64,000 nucleotides of DNA from Mariniphaga anaerophila (GTDB lineage Bacteria > Bacteroidota > Bacteroidia > Bacteroidales > Prolixibacteraceae), in assembly GCF_900129025.1 (NCBI RefSeq), contig NZ_FQUM01000008.1, forward strand, positions 62,001-126,000, in the 5' to 3' direction. Of the stretch, positions 53,243 through 62,344 are shown piece by piece; the first letter of the stretch is position 1; every line of letters starts with the position of its first letter. The position numbers were made by a program, and so were the translations under genes. Below the pieces are notes generated by a model, which searched no databases, was not told where the DNA came from, and saw only the letters and a list, made by a program, of their open reading frames with translations.

Positions 53243-54646
53243 ATGAATAAATTTTGGAATTTACTATTTGTACTGATTTTTTTCCCGCTTTTTTTGTTTG
53301 CAGAAGGAGAGGAGAAGGCCGAAAAACTGGTGTATAAACTCAATATTAAACAAGAAATTACAAAAGCAACCTGGCGGCAGACAAAGCAGGCGTTTGAAGC
53401 GGCAGATTCGTTGGGCGCAGATGTGTTTCTGATTCATATGAACACCTATGGCGGAACAGTTTTGGATGCCGATTCCATTCGAACAAAAATTTTGCAGAGT
53501 TCGATTCCCGTATATGTTTTTATCGATAACAACGCCGCGTCGGCAGGGGCGTTAATTTCGGTTGCCTGCGACAGCATTTACATGCGCTCAGGAGGAAGTA
53601 TTGGAGCCGCAACTGTAGTTAATCAAACCGGCCAGGCCATGCCCGATAAATACCAGAGTTATATGCGCTCAACAATGCGCTCAACGGCCGAGTCGCACGG
53701 AAAGGATACAATTGTTTCGGAAAATGATACCATTTACAAGTGGCGTCGCGACCCCAAAATTGCGGAAGCAATGGTTGACCCTTCAGTTTTTATTGAAGGA
53801 ATTATCGACACGGGAAAGGTCCTGACTTTTACACCTCGCGAAGCGATTGAATACGGCTTTTGCGAAGGAGTTGCCGAGAATGTGCCGGAGGTATTGCAGA
53901 AAGTGGGAATCGATGAATACAAAATTGTGGAGTATGAGCCGAGCTGGATTGAAAAGATAATTGGTTTTCTGGTTCATCCGATGATTTCGGGGCTTTTAAT
54001 AATGGCCATTATTGGCGGTATCTATTTTGAGTTGCAATCACCCGGAATTGGATTTCCTCTGGGAGTCGCGATTCTTGCTGCTGTTCTTTATTTTGCCCCG
54101 CTTTACCTCGAAGGACTGGCCGAACACTGGGAAATTTTGCTTTTCCTTGTTGGTTTGATATTAATTGCCCTTGAAGTTTTTGTTATTCCGGGGTTTGGAG
54201 TTGCTGGCGTTTCCGGTGTTCTTCTTGTTTTTATAGGTTTGGTGTTGAGCCTGATTGAAAATGTGGTGTTCGATTTTGAACCGGTGAATACCCAGCGGCT
54301 TGGCGTTGCAATAATGACTGTTGTTGCAGGCGTTTTCGGCGGATTTATTTTGTCGTTGTATCTCGGCAATAAGTTGTTTTCTGCCCATTCCGGCCCGTTT
54401 AAAAATCTGGCATTAAATACTGTTCAGGATGTAGAAGATGGGTATCTGAATGTGGATTCGTCATTTATCGCCTTAAAAGGAAAAAAAGGAATCGCTCAAA
54501 CTGTCCTTCGTCCGGGAGGAAAAGTGCTCATCGAAGGCGAAGTTTACGACGCTGTTACCGAAGGTGGTTTTATTGATAAAGGCGACGAAATTGTTGTAAT
54601 AAAAGTGGAAGCGGCCCAGCTTTATGTGGATCGGCCGGAAAACTAA
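53243..54646 (+). CDS. NfeD-type membrane serine protease (ClpP-class)
   Basis: A 467-residue protein of the NfeD1 type. A signal peptide (about 1-21) precedes a ClpP/SppA-like protease domain (about 28-210) with NTYGGTVLDADSIRTKI and the nucleophile Ser in NNAASAGALISVACDSIYMR, followed by GSIGAATVVNQTG. Residues about 235-380 contain four to five membrane segments, and the C-terminal OB-fold NfeD domain (about 400-467) ends after LRPGGKVLIEGEVYDAVTEG. It likely cuts membrane-associated stomatin-like proteins (family knowledge); no stomatin gene is adjacent. Confidence 0.9.
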   Translation: MNKFWNLLFVLIFFPLFLFAEGEEKAEKLVYKLNIKQEITKATWRQTKQAFEAADSLGADVFLIHMNTYGGTVLDADSIRTKILQSSIPVYVFIDNNAASAGALISVACDSIYMRSGGSIGAATVVNQTGQAMPDKYQSYMRSTMRSTAESHGKDTIVSENDTIYKWRRDPKIAEAMVDPSVFIEGIIDTGKVLTFTPREAIEYGFCEGVAENVPEVLQKVGIDEYKIVEYEPSWIEKIIGFLVHPMISGLLIMAIIGGIYFELQSPGIGFPLGVAILAAVLYFAPLYLEGLAEHWEILLFLVGLILIALEVFVIPGFGVAGVSGVLLVFIGLVLSLIENVVFDFEPVNTQRLGVAIMTVVAGVFGGFILSLYLGNKLFSAHSGPFKNLALNTVQDVEDGYLNVDSSFIALKGKKGIAQTVLRPGGKVLIEGEVYDAVTEGGFIDKGDEIVVIKVEAAQLYVDRPEN

Positions 54647-54803
54647 TTCAATTATATTGCCGGCTGGCGCAATAATTACCTGCCGGATATAAAAACGAGA
54701 TTTTAATAGAGATTTCTTTTAAAATCCTTTTTGCATAGATTCGCTCCGGCGATTTTACTCTGTCTATTGGAAACTTTGTATTATTCTATAATTATTAATT
54801 GCG

Positions 54804-55793
54804 ATGAAAAAAAACAAAAACATTCTGTTACTTCTGGTTTTAACATTATTAGCTCCCGTTTTCGTGTCTGCGCAATCACCCGGCGATGGTTCTGAAGTGA
54901 TTGGCAGGTGGAATCTTACCGTGGTTATTGAAGATGATGACATGGAAGAGTTGGGACTTTTCCGCCACGGACTGATGGATGCCGATGGTTTTCCCGGATG
55001 GCTGGAAATAAAACGTTCCGGTTTTTCTACGCTTGTTGGCTACTATGTGGGGTACGAGGGAAGCGCCCGTCCGATTTCTAAAATTTCCTATTCTGCTAAA
55101 GACGGTAAATACCATTTCACCATTCCTCCACAGTGGATGGATATTGAAGATATTTATTTTGAGTTTTCTCTGGAGGATGACAAGCTGACCGGTTATGAAA
55201 TACTGGACGGCCATAAACTCTACTGGACAGGTGTAAGGGCGCCGAGCCTCGAACGAAAAGAACCTCCGGTGTGGGGAAATCCGAAAAATCTGCTGGACGA
55301 TAACTTGTCGCGCTGGATTGTCCCGGCAAAAAACGAGTTTCGCATGGTCGACGGAGTTTTGGTTAATGCGAAAGCCGGAGGAAATCTGGTAACAACCGAA
55401 AGGTACGACGACTTTAAACTCAGTGTCGAATTCAGGTATCCGGAAGGAAGCAACAGCGGAATTTATTTGCGTGGCAGGTACGAACTCCAAATTATGGACG
55501 ACTACGGAACTGACGTAAGCAGCACCGGCGTTGGTGGTATTTACGGTTTTATTGAACCTTCGGTAAACGTTGCAAAAAAGGCAGGCGAGTGGCAGAGTTA
55601 TGAAATAACGCTGGTAGGAAGGCATGTAACCGTTGTGTACAATGGAGTTGAAATTATTTCTAACCGGATTATTCCCGGAATAACAGGTGGTTCGCTCGAC
55701 AGTAAGGAAGGCAACCCCGGACCAATTATTTTGCAGGGAGACCATGGCCCGGTTGAATTTCGGAAAATTGTGATTACTCCGTCTGTGAATTAG
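54804..55793 (+). CDS. Exported DUF1080 (3-keto-disaccharide hydrolase type) protein
   Basis: A 329-residue protein with a signal peptide (about 1-24, ending SAQS). The C-terminal half (about 150-329) is a DUF1080 concanavalin-like domain: NLLDDNLSRWIVPAKNEFRM, GNLVTTERYDDFKLSVEFRY, GSNSGIYLRGRYELQIMDDY and PIILQGDHGPVEFRKIVITP, the family core. The first half (about 28-140) is a lipocalin-like small beta domain. Some DUF1080 proteins hydrolyse 3-keto-glycosides; here the substrate is unknown. Stands alone with a strong shared terminator. Confidence 0.85.
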   Translation: MKKNKNILLLLVLTLLAPVFVSAQSPGDGSEVIGRWNLTVVIEDDDMEELGLFRHGLMDADGFPGWLEIKRSGFSTLVGYYVGYEGSARPISKISYSAKDGKYHFTIPPQWMDIEDIYFEFSLEDDKLTGYEILDGHKLYWTGVRAPSLERKEPPVWGNPKNLLDDNLSRWIVPAKNEFRMVDGVLVNAKAGGNLVTTERYDDFKLSVEFRYPEGSNSGIYLRGRYELQIMDDYGTDVSSTGVGGIYGFIEPSVNVAKKAGEWQSYEITLVGRHVTVVYNGVEIISNRIIPGITGGSLDSKEGNPGPIILQGDHGPVEFRKIVITPSVN

Positions 55794-55813
55794 CCTATTT
55801 TTTAAATGATAAC

Positions 55814-55854
55814 AAAACAAGGGGGATGCTTAAATTAAGTATCCCCCTTGTTTT
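55814..55854. terminator. Bidirectional terminator between DUF1080 and beta-lactamase-like genes
   Basis: A 41-nt near-perfect palindrome with AAAACAAGGGGGAT on one side and ATCCCCCTTGTTTT on the other, continuing inward through CTTAA/TTAAG. Convergent genes end on both sides, and each strand presents a T run. Confidence 0.85.
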
Positions 55855-55873
55855 ATTATGGGCAAAAACCAAA

Positions 55874-57052
55874 TTATTTTTTGTCCGGCTGTGCCTCCTC
55901 TTCCTTGTTTTCGGCAGGCGTGTTTTCCTTAGATTGCTTTTCGTTTTCAGAAAAGAAGTGTTGTGCCATTGCAAAAACCGGATAATCGTCAGATAACGAG
56001 CCTACATTAACAGCGCATGCAACAACAAGGTTTTCGTCCGGATAAATTAGCAATGCAGCGCCTCCTCCGGTTACCGTGCCGCTTCTGCCGTATATTTTCC
56101 GTCCGCTGTTGTCGGTCATCAGAATCCAGCCGTTTGCCATGCGCGAAGGCGTGCTTCCTGAAATAAGAACCGGTTCAAACAGTTTTTCTTTAAACCCGGT
56201 TGTGAAATAATCAGAATAAAGTATTGCATTTCCAAGTTTAACCAAATCTTCGGCATTGGAGAGTAATCCTTCTGACGGCGCTTTGTAGCGCATGTCCCGG
56301 GTAGTTGCTTTTACAACCTGGGCAATAAAATTATGGTCGAAAAAATCGCTTCTCCCTTTTATGGTGGCAAGCGGATTGTCGGGTTCGGTAAATTTCAAAT
56401 TCAGCGTATCTGTAACATACTCTTCTAAAATGCTGTGAAATTTTTTATTGGTGGCTTTTTCCATAACTACCCCTAAAAGGTTGTAGTTGAACATGGAGGG
56501 AAGCATGTACATTCCGGGGGTAAACAACAACGAATCTGCTTTAAAACTATCCAGCCCCTGTTCTGACGAAATATTCAGTCCTCTCCAGTCTTTTTCGTTT
56601 TCATTCGGTTCCCTTATTCCGGAAGTTTGAGAAACCAGGTGATGAATTGGCAGCGGGAATTTTTTCTCTGGAAAACCCGGATAGTAGTATTGTACAACAG
56701 AGTCGGGTTGAAGCGTTCCTTCTTCTACCATTTTCTGGTAAATAAGAGCCGTAAAAACCTCAGAAACCTGTCCTATTCTGAATTTGGTATTGCGAGTTGC
56801 CGGAACGTTTAAATCTTCAGAGGCAAGTCCCATTCCTTCCGAATAAATAATTTTACCGTTTTTGGCAACGGCAAAATTGCCTCCCGGAACGAGATTAGCC
56901 GACAGGTAAAAACCGGCGTCAGTTCGCGCAGCTTTTATTTGGTCAATGTATTTCCGATCGTAAAGGACATCGGTTTTGGATTGTTTGCAGTTGGAAAGGG
57001 AAAACAGAATCGCAATTAAAATTGAATACCGTATAATTCTACTCACGTTCAT
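55874..57052 (-). CDS. Beta-lactamase-fold lipoprotein lacking catalytic residues (pseudoenzyme)
   Basis: A 392-residue lipoprotein (lipobox LSNC, Cys about residue 22) of the class C beta-lactamase/LACTB family. The fold is clear: FRIGQVSEVFTALIYQKMVE, HHLVSQTSGIRE, PGMYMLPSMFNYNLLGVVME and GRSGTVTGGGAALLIYPDEN. But the SxxK motif reads QVSE (nucleophile Ser replaced by Gln, Lys by Glu), the YxN/YSS tyrosine is Pro, and the KTG/HxG motif has Arg. The C-terminal tail is low-complexity Glu/Lys-rich. It probably binds rather than cuts its ligand. Confidence 0.82.
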   Translation of the reverse strand: MNVSRIIRYSILIAILFSLSNCKQSKTDVLYDRKYIDQIKAARTDAGFYLSANLVPGGNFAVAKNGKIIYSEGMGLASEDLNVPATRNTKFRIGQVSEVFTALIYQKMVEEGTLQPDSVVQYYYPGFPEKKFPLPIHHLVSQTSGIREPNENEKDWRGLNISSEQGLDSFKADSLLFTPGMYMLPSMFNYNLLGVVMEKATNKKFHSILEEYVTDTLNLKFTEPDNPLATIKGRSDFFDHNFIAQVVKATTRDMRYKAPSEGLLSNAEDLVKLGNAILYSDYFTTGFKEKLFEPVLISGSTPSRMANGWILMTDNSGRKIYGRSGTVTGGGAALLIYPDENLVVACAVNVGSLSDDYPVFAMAQHFFSENEKQSKENTPAENKEEEAQPDKK

Positions 57053-57132
57053 ATTGTTTTGGTTAAATAATAGCTGTTAAAAGGCGCAAAAATAGAGAAT
57101 CCTGAGAAAAACTTTCCATAAAAGTTAAAGAA

Positions 57133-58350
57133 TCAAATTGCTACATTTGTTTTTTCTTTTTCAGACCTTGCGATGGTTACGGCGCCGCAGCTGTCGCTCC
57201 AAACATTAACCGATGTGCGCAGCATGTCGAGAATCCTGTCAACCGCCAGTATCAGCCCGATTCCTTCCAACGGAAGCCCCACTGCAGAGAGGATGACGGT
57301 CATCATTACCAGGCCGGCCATTGGAATTCCGGCGGCTCCGATTGACGCAAGAAGTGCAGTGAATACAACCAGCATCTGTTGTCCAAAAGAGAGGTCGATG
57401 CCATATGCCTGTGCAATGAACATGGCCGCAACACATTCGTAAAGTGCGGTTCCGTCCATATTTATTGTCGCCCCCAAAGGCAAAGTAAAACTGGAAACTT
57501 TGTTGGAAATGCCACTGTTGTTTTCCAGTACTTCCATGGTTAGTGGCAGTGTTGCACTTGACGATGAAGTGGAAAAAGCAGTTAAAAGCGGCGCTGCCAT
57601 GTTTTTTAGGTGAGAATATGGTTTGGCTTTGCCGATGAAGCGAACAATAAGCGGAAGCGACACCAGCGCATGGAAAAGAAGCGCTATTACAACCGTGAGG
57701 CTGTAAACGGCAAGGCTGCCTGCAATACTGGCCAGCTCTTCAGAATTTCGACTGACTTCAGTAGCTACAATCCCAAAAATTCCCAGCGGTGTAAATTTGA
57801 TGATGAAGAGCGTAATTTTCATCATTACATCAAAAAAGGCATCGAAAAAGTTTGTTAGCAACTGGCGGTGTCCTTTTCCGGCTTTGGTAATGAAAAAACC
57901 GAGAAGAATGGCAAAAAATATTACAGGGAGAATGTCTCCGCGCGCCATTGAATCGATTACATTTTCAGGAATCAGCCGGTATAAAATATCTTTAACAGAG
58001 CTGGTGTTTTCAGTTAGTCCTTCCACTGTTTTCGAGAATCCGAGGTCGATTCCGACTCCGGGCCTAATTATGTTAACAGCTGCAAGTCCTGTTAGAATTG
58101 CCAGTGTGCTGGTTGCCAAATAGTAAAACATTGTTTTCACCCCAAGTCTTCCCAGGTTTTTTCCGTCGCCCATGCTGGTAACACCACTTACAATAGAGCT
58201 GAATACCAGCGGAATTATAACCATTTTTAGCGCTCTGAGAAAAATATCGCCAATCCACGAAATATATTGAACTCCGTGGGGAACAAAATAACCAAAAAGT
58301 ACAGCTATAATAAAAGCAATGAGGATTTGCCAGTGCAGTTTAATTTTCAA
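57133..58350 (-). CDS. Dicarboxylate/amino acid:cation symporter (DAACS, GltP/GltT type)
   Basis: A 405-residue inner-membrane transporter of the glutamate transporter family, with eight helices and two hairpins. It has FLRALKMVIIPLVFSSIVSG, the Ser-rich hairpin TAFSTSSSSATLPLTMEVLE, the LPLGATINMDGTALYECVAA motif with the Asn-Met-Asp-Gly core and AAGIPMAGLVMMTVIL near the end. It takes up glutamate, aspartate or C4-dicarboxylates with Na+ or H+. No ATG fits; the TTG at 58350 gives the usual N-terminus (MKIKLHWQIL) and has AAGG a short way upstream. A GTG at 58380 is an alternative. Confidence 0.88.
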   Translation of the reverse strand: MKIKLHWQILIAFIIAVLFGYFVPHGVQYISWIGDIFLRALKMVIIPLVFSSIVSGVTSMGDGKNLGRLGVKTMFYYLATSTLAILTGLAAVNIIRPGVGIDLGFSKTVEGLTENTSSVKDILYRLIPENVIDSMARGDILPVIFFAILLGFFITKAGKGHRQLLTNFFDAFFDVMMKITLFIIKFTPLGIFGIVATEVSRNSEELASIAGSLAVYSLTVVIALLFHALVSLPLIVRFIGKAKPYSHLKNMAAPLLTAFSTSSSSATLPLTMEVLENNSGISNKVSSFTLPLGATINMDGTALYECVAAMFIAQAYGIDLSFGQQMLVVFTALLASIGAAGIPMAGLVMMTVILSAVGLPLEGIGLILAVDRILDMLRTSVNVWSDSCGAVTIARSEKEKTNVAI

Positions 58351-58416
58351 AAGTCTCACTTTCCTTGTTTTTAGTAGCACTAAGATAGTTTTTCTGATTG
58401 TTTTGACAAGTGCTGA

Positions 58417-60060
58417 TTAAAATCTGACTCTTGTAATATCTCCGTAGACTCGTAGTTTTGGGTGGTCGGCAAATGCTCTGACCTGGTATTCTTTTCCTTT
58501 TTTCTGAATTTTTGGATTTACGGAAAACTCCATGGTTTCTGAAACTGAAATAGTTCCGGTTTCCTTCCACTCATCCGAATACAATTCTTCCACAAAGCCA
58601 GCGTATTCCCGATACTGAAAACCGGCTTTCAATAAGTTGGAATCACCTGTTTTTGCTATTTGGCCGTGAAAAGTCAGCTTGCTATTTCCTTCAGAAAAAG
58701 ATGCAGGTAGCGTAATTATTGCAGGCGGTTCAAGAGCGGGTTCCACATGAGTAATTTTTAAAACAATCGGGTTTGGCCACTTGTGGTTGTTGTAAATTCG
58801 CTGGGCGCGCACGCAGGAAATATGTAGTCCGTCCTTTTTTTGTTCGAAGTAGGTTTTTGCATCTGTTTTGGGCTGGTACTCTACCAGTTCTCCTGATTGT
58901 CCCAGCACACTCACCTCGCTTTTTTCTGTTGTTTTTACCGATTTGATAAGAAAATTTTTTCGTTCGCCTCTAGCCCAATCCGGAATTTTGGTAAGAAATG
59001 CGTACACTGTTTTTTCGCGGGGATTCCAGGTGAACCAAATGTTCTCTTCGTTGGGTAAAATCCACGGAGCCACGTTTTCAACAGCTTCGTGGTTAATGAA
59101 ATTCCACGCAGCTATTTCCCGCAGATTGGCTTCCTGCTGTTCGGGCAATTCGCCGTTTGGTTTCGGCCCGACATTCAGAAGCAGATTCCCTCCTTTTGCG
59201 CGGGTTTCAATTAAAATTTCGATGAGCCGATTCCCGGTTTTGTACGCTTCGTTTGTTGGTTTGTATGCCCATTGCGTTCCCATGGTGATGCACGATTCCC
59301 ATGGCTCGTCAGACGAAATTCCCAAAACGGTTTGCTCCGGCGTTTTTATGGCGCCGCGCGTTACAACAATATCGGGCTGAAGTTCCCACACCACTTTTTT
59401 GCATTTTTCCTGCAACGGTCCTTCTCCGCCATCAAAAAAAATGATGTCAATATCGCCGTACTGAGCCATCAGTTCCATGCACTGAAGCTCTAACAATTCG
59501 AGGTATTTCAACATTGTGCTGTCGGGCAACGGATTTGGAAACCTTCTGCGAACCTGCAGTCCGTTTTCGTACAGAAAATTGAAATCTTCCGGAGAATAGT
59601 AAAATCCAACTGCCAATCCTGCTTCCCGCGTTGCATCGACATACTCGGCCAGCATGTCTTTCCCGTACGGAGTATTCATAATGTTTAACGAAGTGGTTTG
59701 GGTATCCCACATGCAAAAACCGGAGTGGTGTTTGGTTGTGAATACAATGTATTTCATGCCGGACAGTTTTGCGAGGGCGGCTATTTCTTTTGCCGAATAG
59801 TCTTTCGGATTGAAGGTTTTGGGCAATTCGTTAACAAACCGGTTGAGATAATCATCGGATGCACCGGCCATCGAATGGCTGATTACAACCCCAAGCTGGC
59901 TGTCGAAACTGAAATGGATGAACATTCCGAATCCTAAAGTCCGAAACCACTCCAGTCGCTCGGGTTTGTTCAGGTTTAAAAAGTTTTCAGAATTGGTTTC
60001 CTGCGCCCCGGCGGAGAAAAAAATGAAAAGGAGGGAAATGGCAAAGAATAGTTTTTTCAT
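58417..60060 (-). CDS. Exported alpha-L-fucosidase (GH29)
   Basis: A 547-residue protein with a signal peptide (about 1-19, ending SAGAQ). The GH29 domain (about 30-365) has WFRTLGFGMFIHFSFDSQLG, YIVFTTKHHSGFCMWDTQTT, EAGLAVGFYYSPEDFNF and the nucleophile Asp in DIDIIFFDGGEGP. It then has GGNLLLNVGPKPNGELPEQQ. A C-terminal beta-sandwich (about 445-547) may bind carbohydrate. It would release fucose from host or algal glycans in the periplasm. A perfect palindrome 36 nt upstream suggests repression or induction by a regulator. No other fucose genes are adjacent. Confidence 0.88.
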   Translation of the reverse strand: MKKLFFAISLLFIFFSAGAQETNSENFLNLNKPERLEWFRTLGFGMFIHFSFDSQLGVVISHSMAGASDDYLNRFVNELPKTFNPKDYSAKEIAALAKLSGMKYIVFTTKHHSGFCMWDTQTTSLNIMNTPYGKDMLAEYVDATREAGLAVGFYYSPEDFNFLYENGLQVRRRFPNPLPDSTMLKYLELLELQCMELMAQYGDIDIIFFDGGEGPLQEKCKKVVWELQPDIVVTRGAIKTPEQTVLGISSDEPWESCITMGTQWAYKPTNEAYKTGNRLIEILIETRAKGGNLLLNVGPKPNGELPEQQEANLREIAAWNFINHEAVENVAPWILPNEENIWFTWNPREKTVYAFLTKIPDWARGERKNFLIKSVKTTEKSEVSVLGQSGELVEYQPKTDAKTYFEQKKDGLHISCVRAQRIYNNHKWPNPIVLKITHVEPALEPPAIITLPASFSEGNSKLTFHGQIAKTGDSNLLKAGFQYREYAGFVEELYSDEWKETGTISVSETMEFSVNPKIQKKGKEYQVRAFADHPKLRVYGDITRVRF

Positions 60061-60095
60061 TGTCTCGGTTTTAATTCTTTTGGTTTTTTAAACTA

Positions 60096-60117
60096 ATTAT
60101 TTGTTACGACAAATAAT
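60096..60117. promoter_or_regulatory. Operator candidate (palindrome) upstream of the GH29 gene
   Basis: ATTATTTGT, spacer TACG, ACAAATAAT: a perfect 9-bp inverted repeat over 22 bp, 36 nt upstream of the alpha-fucosidase ATG and 75 nt before the aminopeptidase ATG. Its size and symmetry fit a dimeric repressor or activator site. No terminator-like T run follows. Confidence 0.55.
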
Positions 60118-60191
60118 ACTGCAAATTAAAAAATAAACAGGTTAAAAATTATATATTCGTAGGTTATTAAGGTAATTAAAATAAGAAAGAT

Positions 60192-61580
60192 ATGTTTAAT
60201 AAAGAAGTTTACACAAGCAGAAGAAATAGCCTTAAAAGTAAGATGAATAAAGGCGTAGCCCTATTTTTGGGGAATGTTGATTCTCCCATGAATTGTACGG
60301 ACAATACGTTTTATTTCAGACAGGATAGTTCTTTTTTATATTTTTTCGGACTCGATTTTCCGGGACTGGCAGGTGTAATTGATTTTGACAATGGTGAAGA
60401 TTACATTTTTGGAAATGATGTGGACATGGACGACATCATTTGGATGGGGCCACAAGTTTCCATTCAGGAAAATGCTGAAAAAGTAGGTGTTGTAAAAACT
60501 GCTCCGCTGGCAAAACTGAATGACTTTATTTCCGGAGCAATTAAACAAGGCAGGAAAGTACATATTTTGCCCCCGTACCGCGCCGAAAATAAAATCTGGC
60601 TGGAACAACTACTGGGGATTTCTTCGCTGAGAATTGGCGATTATGCTTCGGTTGAACTGATAAAAGCCGTAGTGGATTTGCGCTCAGTTAAAGGTCCGGA
60701 AGAGCTTGAAGAGATAAAAAAAGCTTGTGCAACCGGTTACGAAATGCACGTTACTGCCATGAAAATGGCTCAACCCGGCGCCTGGGAACAAAAAATAGCA
60801 GGAACCATCGAAGGCATTGCGGCCGCAGGTGGCGGTATTATTTCATTCCCGGTAATTTTGTCGCAAAATGGTGAAACACTGCACAACCACGACCATTCAC
60901 AAATTTTGCGTGAAGGCGGATTGATGCTGGTGGATGCCGGCGCAGAATCGTTGTTGCATTACGCTTCAGATTTCACCCGAACCATTCCGGTTGGCGGAAA
61001 GTTTACGCAGAAGCAGCGTGAAATTTATGAAATCGTGCTTGCTGCAAACAATAAGACAACAGAACTCTCCCGCCCGGGTGTAACATATAAATCGGTTCAT
61101 ATGGCAGCCGCTGAGGTAATTGCTTCCGGTTTAAAAGAATTGGGACTTATGAAAGGCGATGTTAAGGAAGCTGTTAAAAACGGGGCTCACGCTTTGTTCT
61201 TCCCTCACGGAATAGGCCACATGATGGGGCTTGATGTACACGATATGGAAGACCTGGGACAGGTTTATGTTGGATACGACGATGAGGTTCGTCCTTCTAC
61301 TCAGTTTGGGACTTCTGCATTGCGTATGGGGCGTAGGTTACAGCCCGGATTTGTAGTTACCAACGAACCCGGAATTTATTTTATCCCAGCACTTATTGAC
61401 CAGTGGCAACGCGATAAAACCAATGCTGATTTCATTAATTTCGATAAAGTAAATGAATACCGTGATTTTGGGGGAATCAGGCTTGAGGACGACATCGTGA
61501 TAACAGAAACAGGTAGCGAAGTTATTGGAAAGAGGGTTCCGATTGATCCGGAAGAAGTGGCAAAAGTTGTTGCTGGTTAA
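60192..61580 (+). CDS. Aminopeptidase P-family metallopeptidase (M24B)
   Basis: A 462-residue cytoplasmic enzyme that removes the first residue from peptides with Pro in second position. The N-terminal domain (about 1-170) has FRQDSSFLYFFGLDFPG. The pita-bread domain carries the metal ligands Asp in MLVDAGAESLLHYASDFTRT, His in FFPHGIGHMMGLDVHDM, and the two Glu residues in VVTNEPGIYF and GGIRLEDDIVIT. All five metal ligands are present. Its 3' end overlaps the ArsC-like gene by 4 nt. Confidence 0.93.
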   Translation: MFNKEVYTSRRNSLKSKMNKGVALFLGNVDSPMNCTDNTFYFRQDSSFLYFFGLDFPGLAGVIDFDNGEDYIFGNDVDMDDIIWMGPQVSIQENAEKVGVVKTAPLAKLNDFISGAIKQGRKVHILPPYRAENKIWLEQLLGISSLRIGDYASVELIKAVVDLRSVKGPEELEEIKKACATGYEMHVTAMKMAQPGAWEQKIAGTIEGIAAAGGGIISFPVILSQNGETLHNHDHSQILREGGLMLVDAGAESLLHYASDFTRTIPVGGKFTQKQREIYEIVLAANNKTTELSRPGVTYKSVHMAAAEVIASGLKELGLMKGDVKEAVKNGAHALFFPHGIGHMMGLDVHDMEDLGQVYVGYDDEVRPSTQFGTSALRMGRRLQPGFVVTNEPGIYFIPALIDQWQRDKTNADFINFDKVNEYRDFGGIRLEDDIVITETGSEVIGKRVPIDPEEVAKVVAG

Positions 61581-62014
61581 GCGGATTTGTCAATCTGTTT
61601 TTTCAAAATCCGATAATAGAAATAATCCATCTCGGTTTTTATTTCATCCCTTATCTCCCGGCATTTTTGTTTTATTTCTTCTTTGTCGTTGGAGCATTGG
61701 TAGGGGTTATGAAAGCCGAGATGCATTTTTCGCTTGCATTTAATGGGCGGAACCTGCAGTTGTTCCACTGTCCCGTCGCCTACCGTAATCAGGTAATCGA
61801 ATTCCATATCATCGAATTTTGAATAGTGCTGCGGAACTTGTGGTTTCAGACTGATTCCTATTTCTGCCATCACCTCAATTGCAATCGGGCTAACATGATC
61901 TGTCGGCTTGATTCCCGCAGAATAAATTTCAATATTTTTATTGTAACTGCGAAGGATTGCCTCGGCCATTTGGCTTCTGCAGGAATTTTGATTACTTAAA
62001 AAAAATATTTTCAT
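61577..62014 (-). CDS. ArsC/low-molecular-weight phosphatase-like protein with Ser for catalytic Cys
   Basis: A 145-residue protein of the LMW protein tyrosine phosphatase/thioredoxin-linked ArsC fold. The P-loop is FFLSNQNSCRSQMAEAIL: C-x5-R is expected but the first position is Ser, while the later Cys of NSCRS is kept. The second functional region reads DYLITVGDGTVEQLQVPP with Gly where ArsC has the redox Cys. MHLGFHNPY matches the family HWGFxDP region. It is thus unlikely to be a normal arsenate reductase or phosphatase. Convergent with the aminopeptidase gene. Confidence 0.8.
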   Translation of the reverse strand: MKIFFLSNQNSCRSQMAEAILRSYNKNIEIYSAGIKPTDHVSPIAIEVMAEIGISLKPQVPQHYSKFDDMEFDYLITVGDGTVEQLQVPPIKCKRKMHLGFHNPYQCSNDKEEIKQKCREIRDEIKTEMDYFYYRILKKQIDKSA

Positions 62015-62344
62015 CAGACCGCGGTTTTTGGTTTATAGTTCTATTGGCTATTCTTTCACATTTCTGCCGATAAAGTATAATTAAAAACGGATTTTTCAAA
62101 ATTTAAGGTTGATTGATTTTGTTGAAAACTAAAGTTTTACAGATGTTTTTCAGCATAATTTTTGGTTGTGGGTTTTCTTTGAAAATGCAGATACAACGGA
62201 TTATATTAAATATTTTCCCAAAAATGTCCCGAATAATCCACTTAAATTGATTTTAAATTCTTTGAGTATTAAGGTGTAATTCCCTATTTTCGTAGTCTGT
62301 TATTTTATGCACACCATGAATTTATGGTATTTAAAATTTTGTAA
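62015..62344. other. 330-nt divergent intergenic region
   Basis: Between the ArsC-like gene (minus) and the DUF349 gene (plus). A+T-rich; holds the DUF349 promoter listed below. No coding sequence or RNA gene recognised. Confidence 0.45.
62262..62293 (+). promoter_or_regulatory. Promoter of the DUF349 gene
   Basis: TTTG at 62262-62265, 20 nt spacer, TATTTTCG at 62286-62293 (one mismatch from TAnnTTTG). The start codon is 51 nt downstream. Confidence 0.5.

Noticed and set aside
54876-55820. A 314-codon frame on the minus strand opposite the DUF1080 gene
   Set aside because: It lies entirely across a well-supported gene and has no recognised domain. It is an antisense artefact of codon use.
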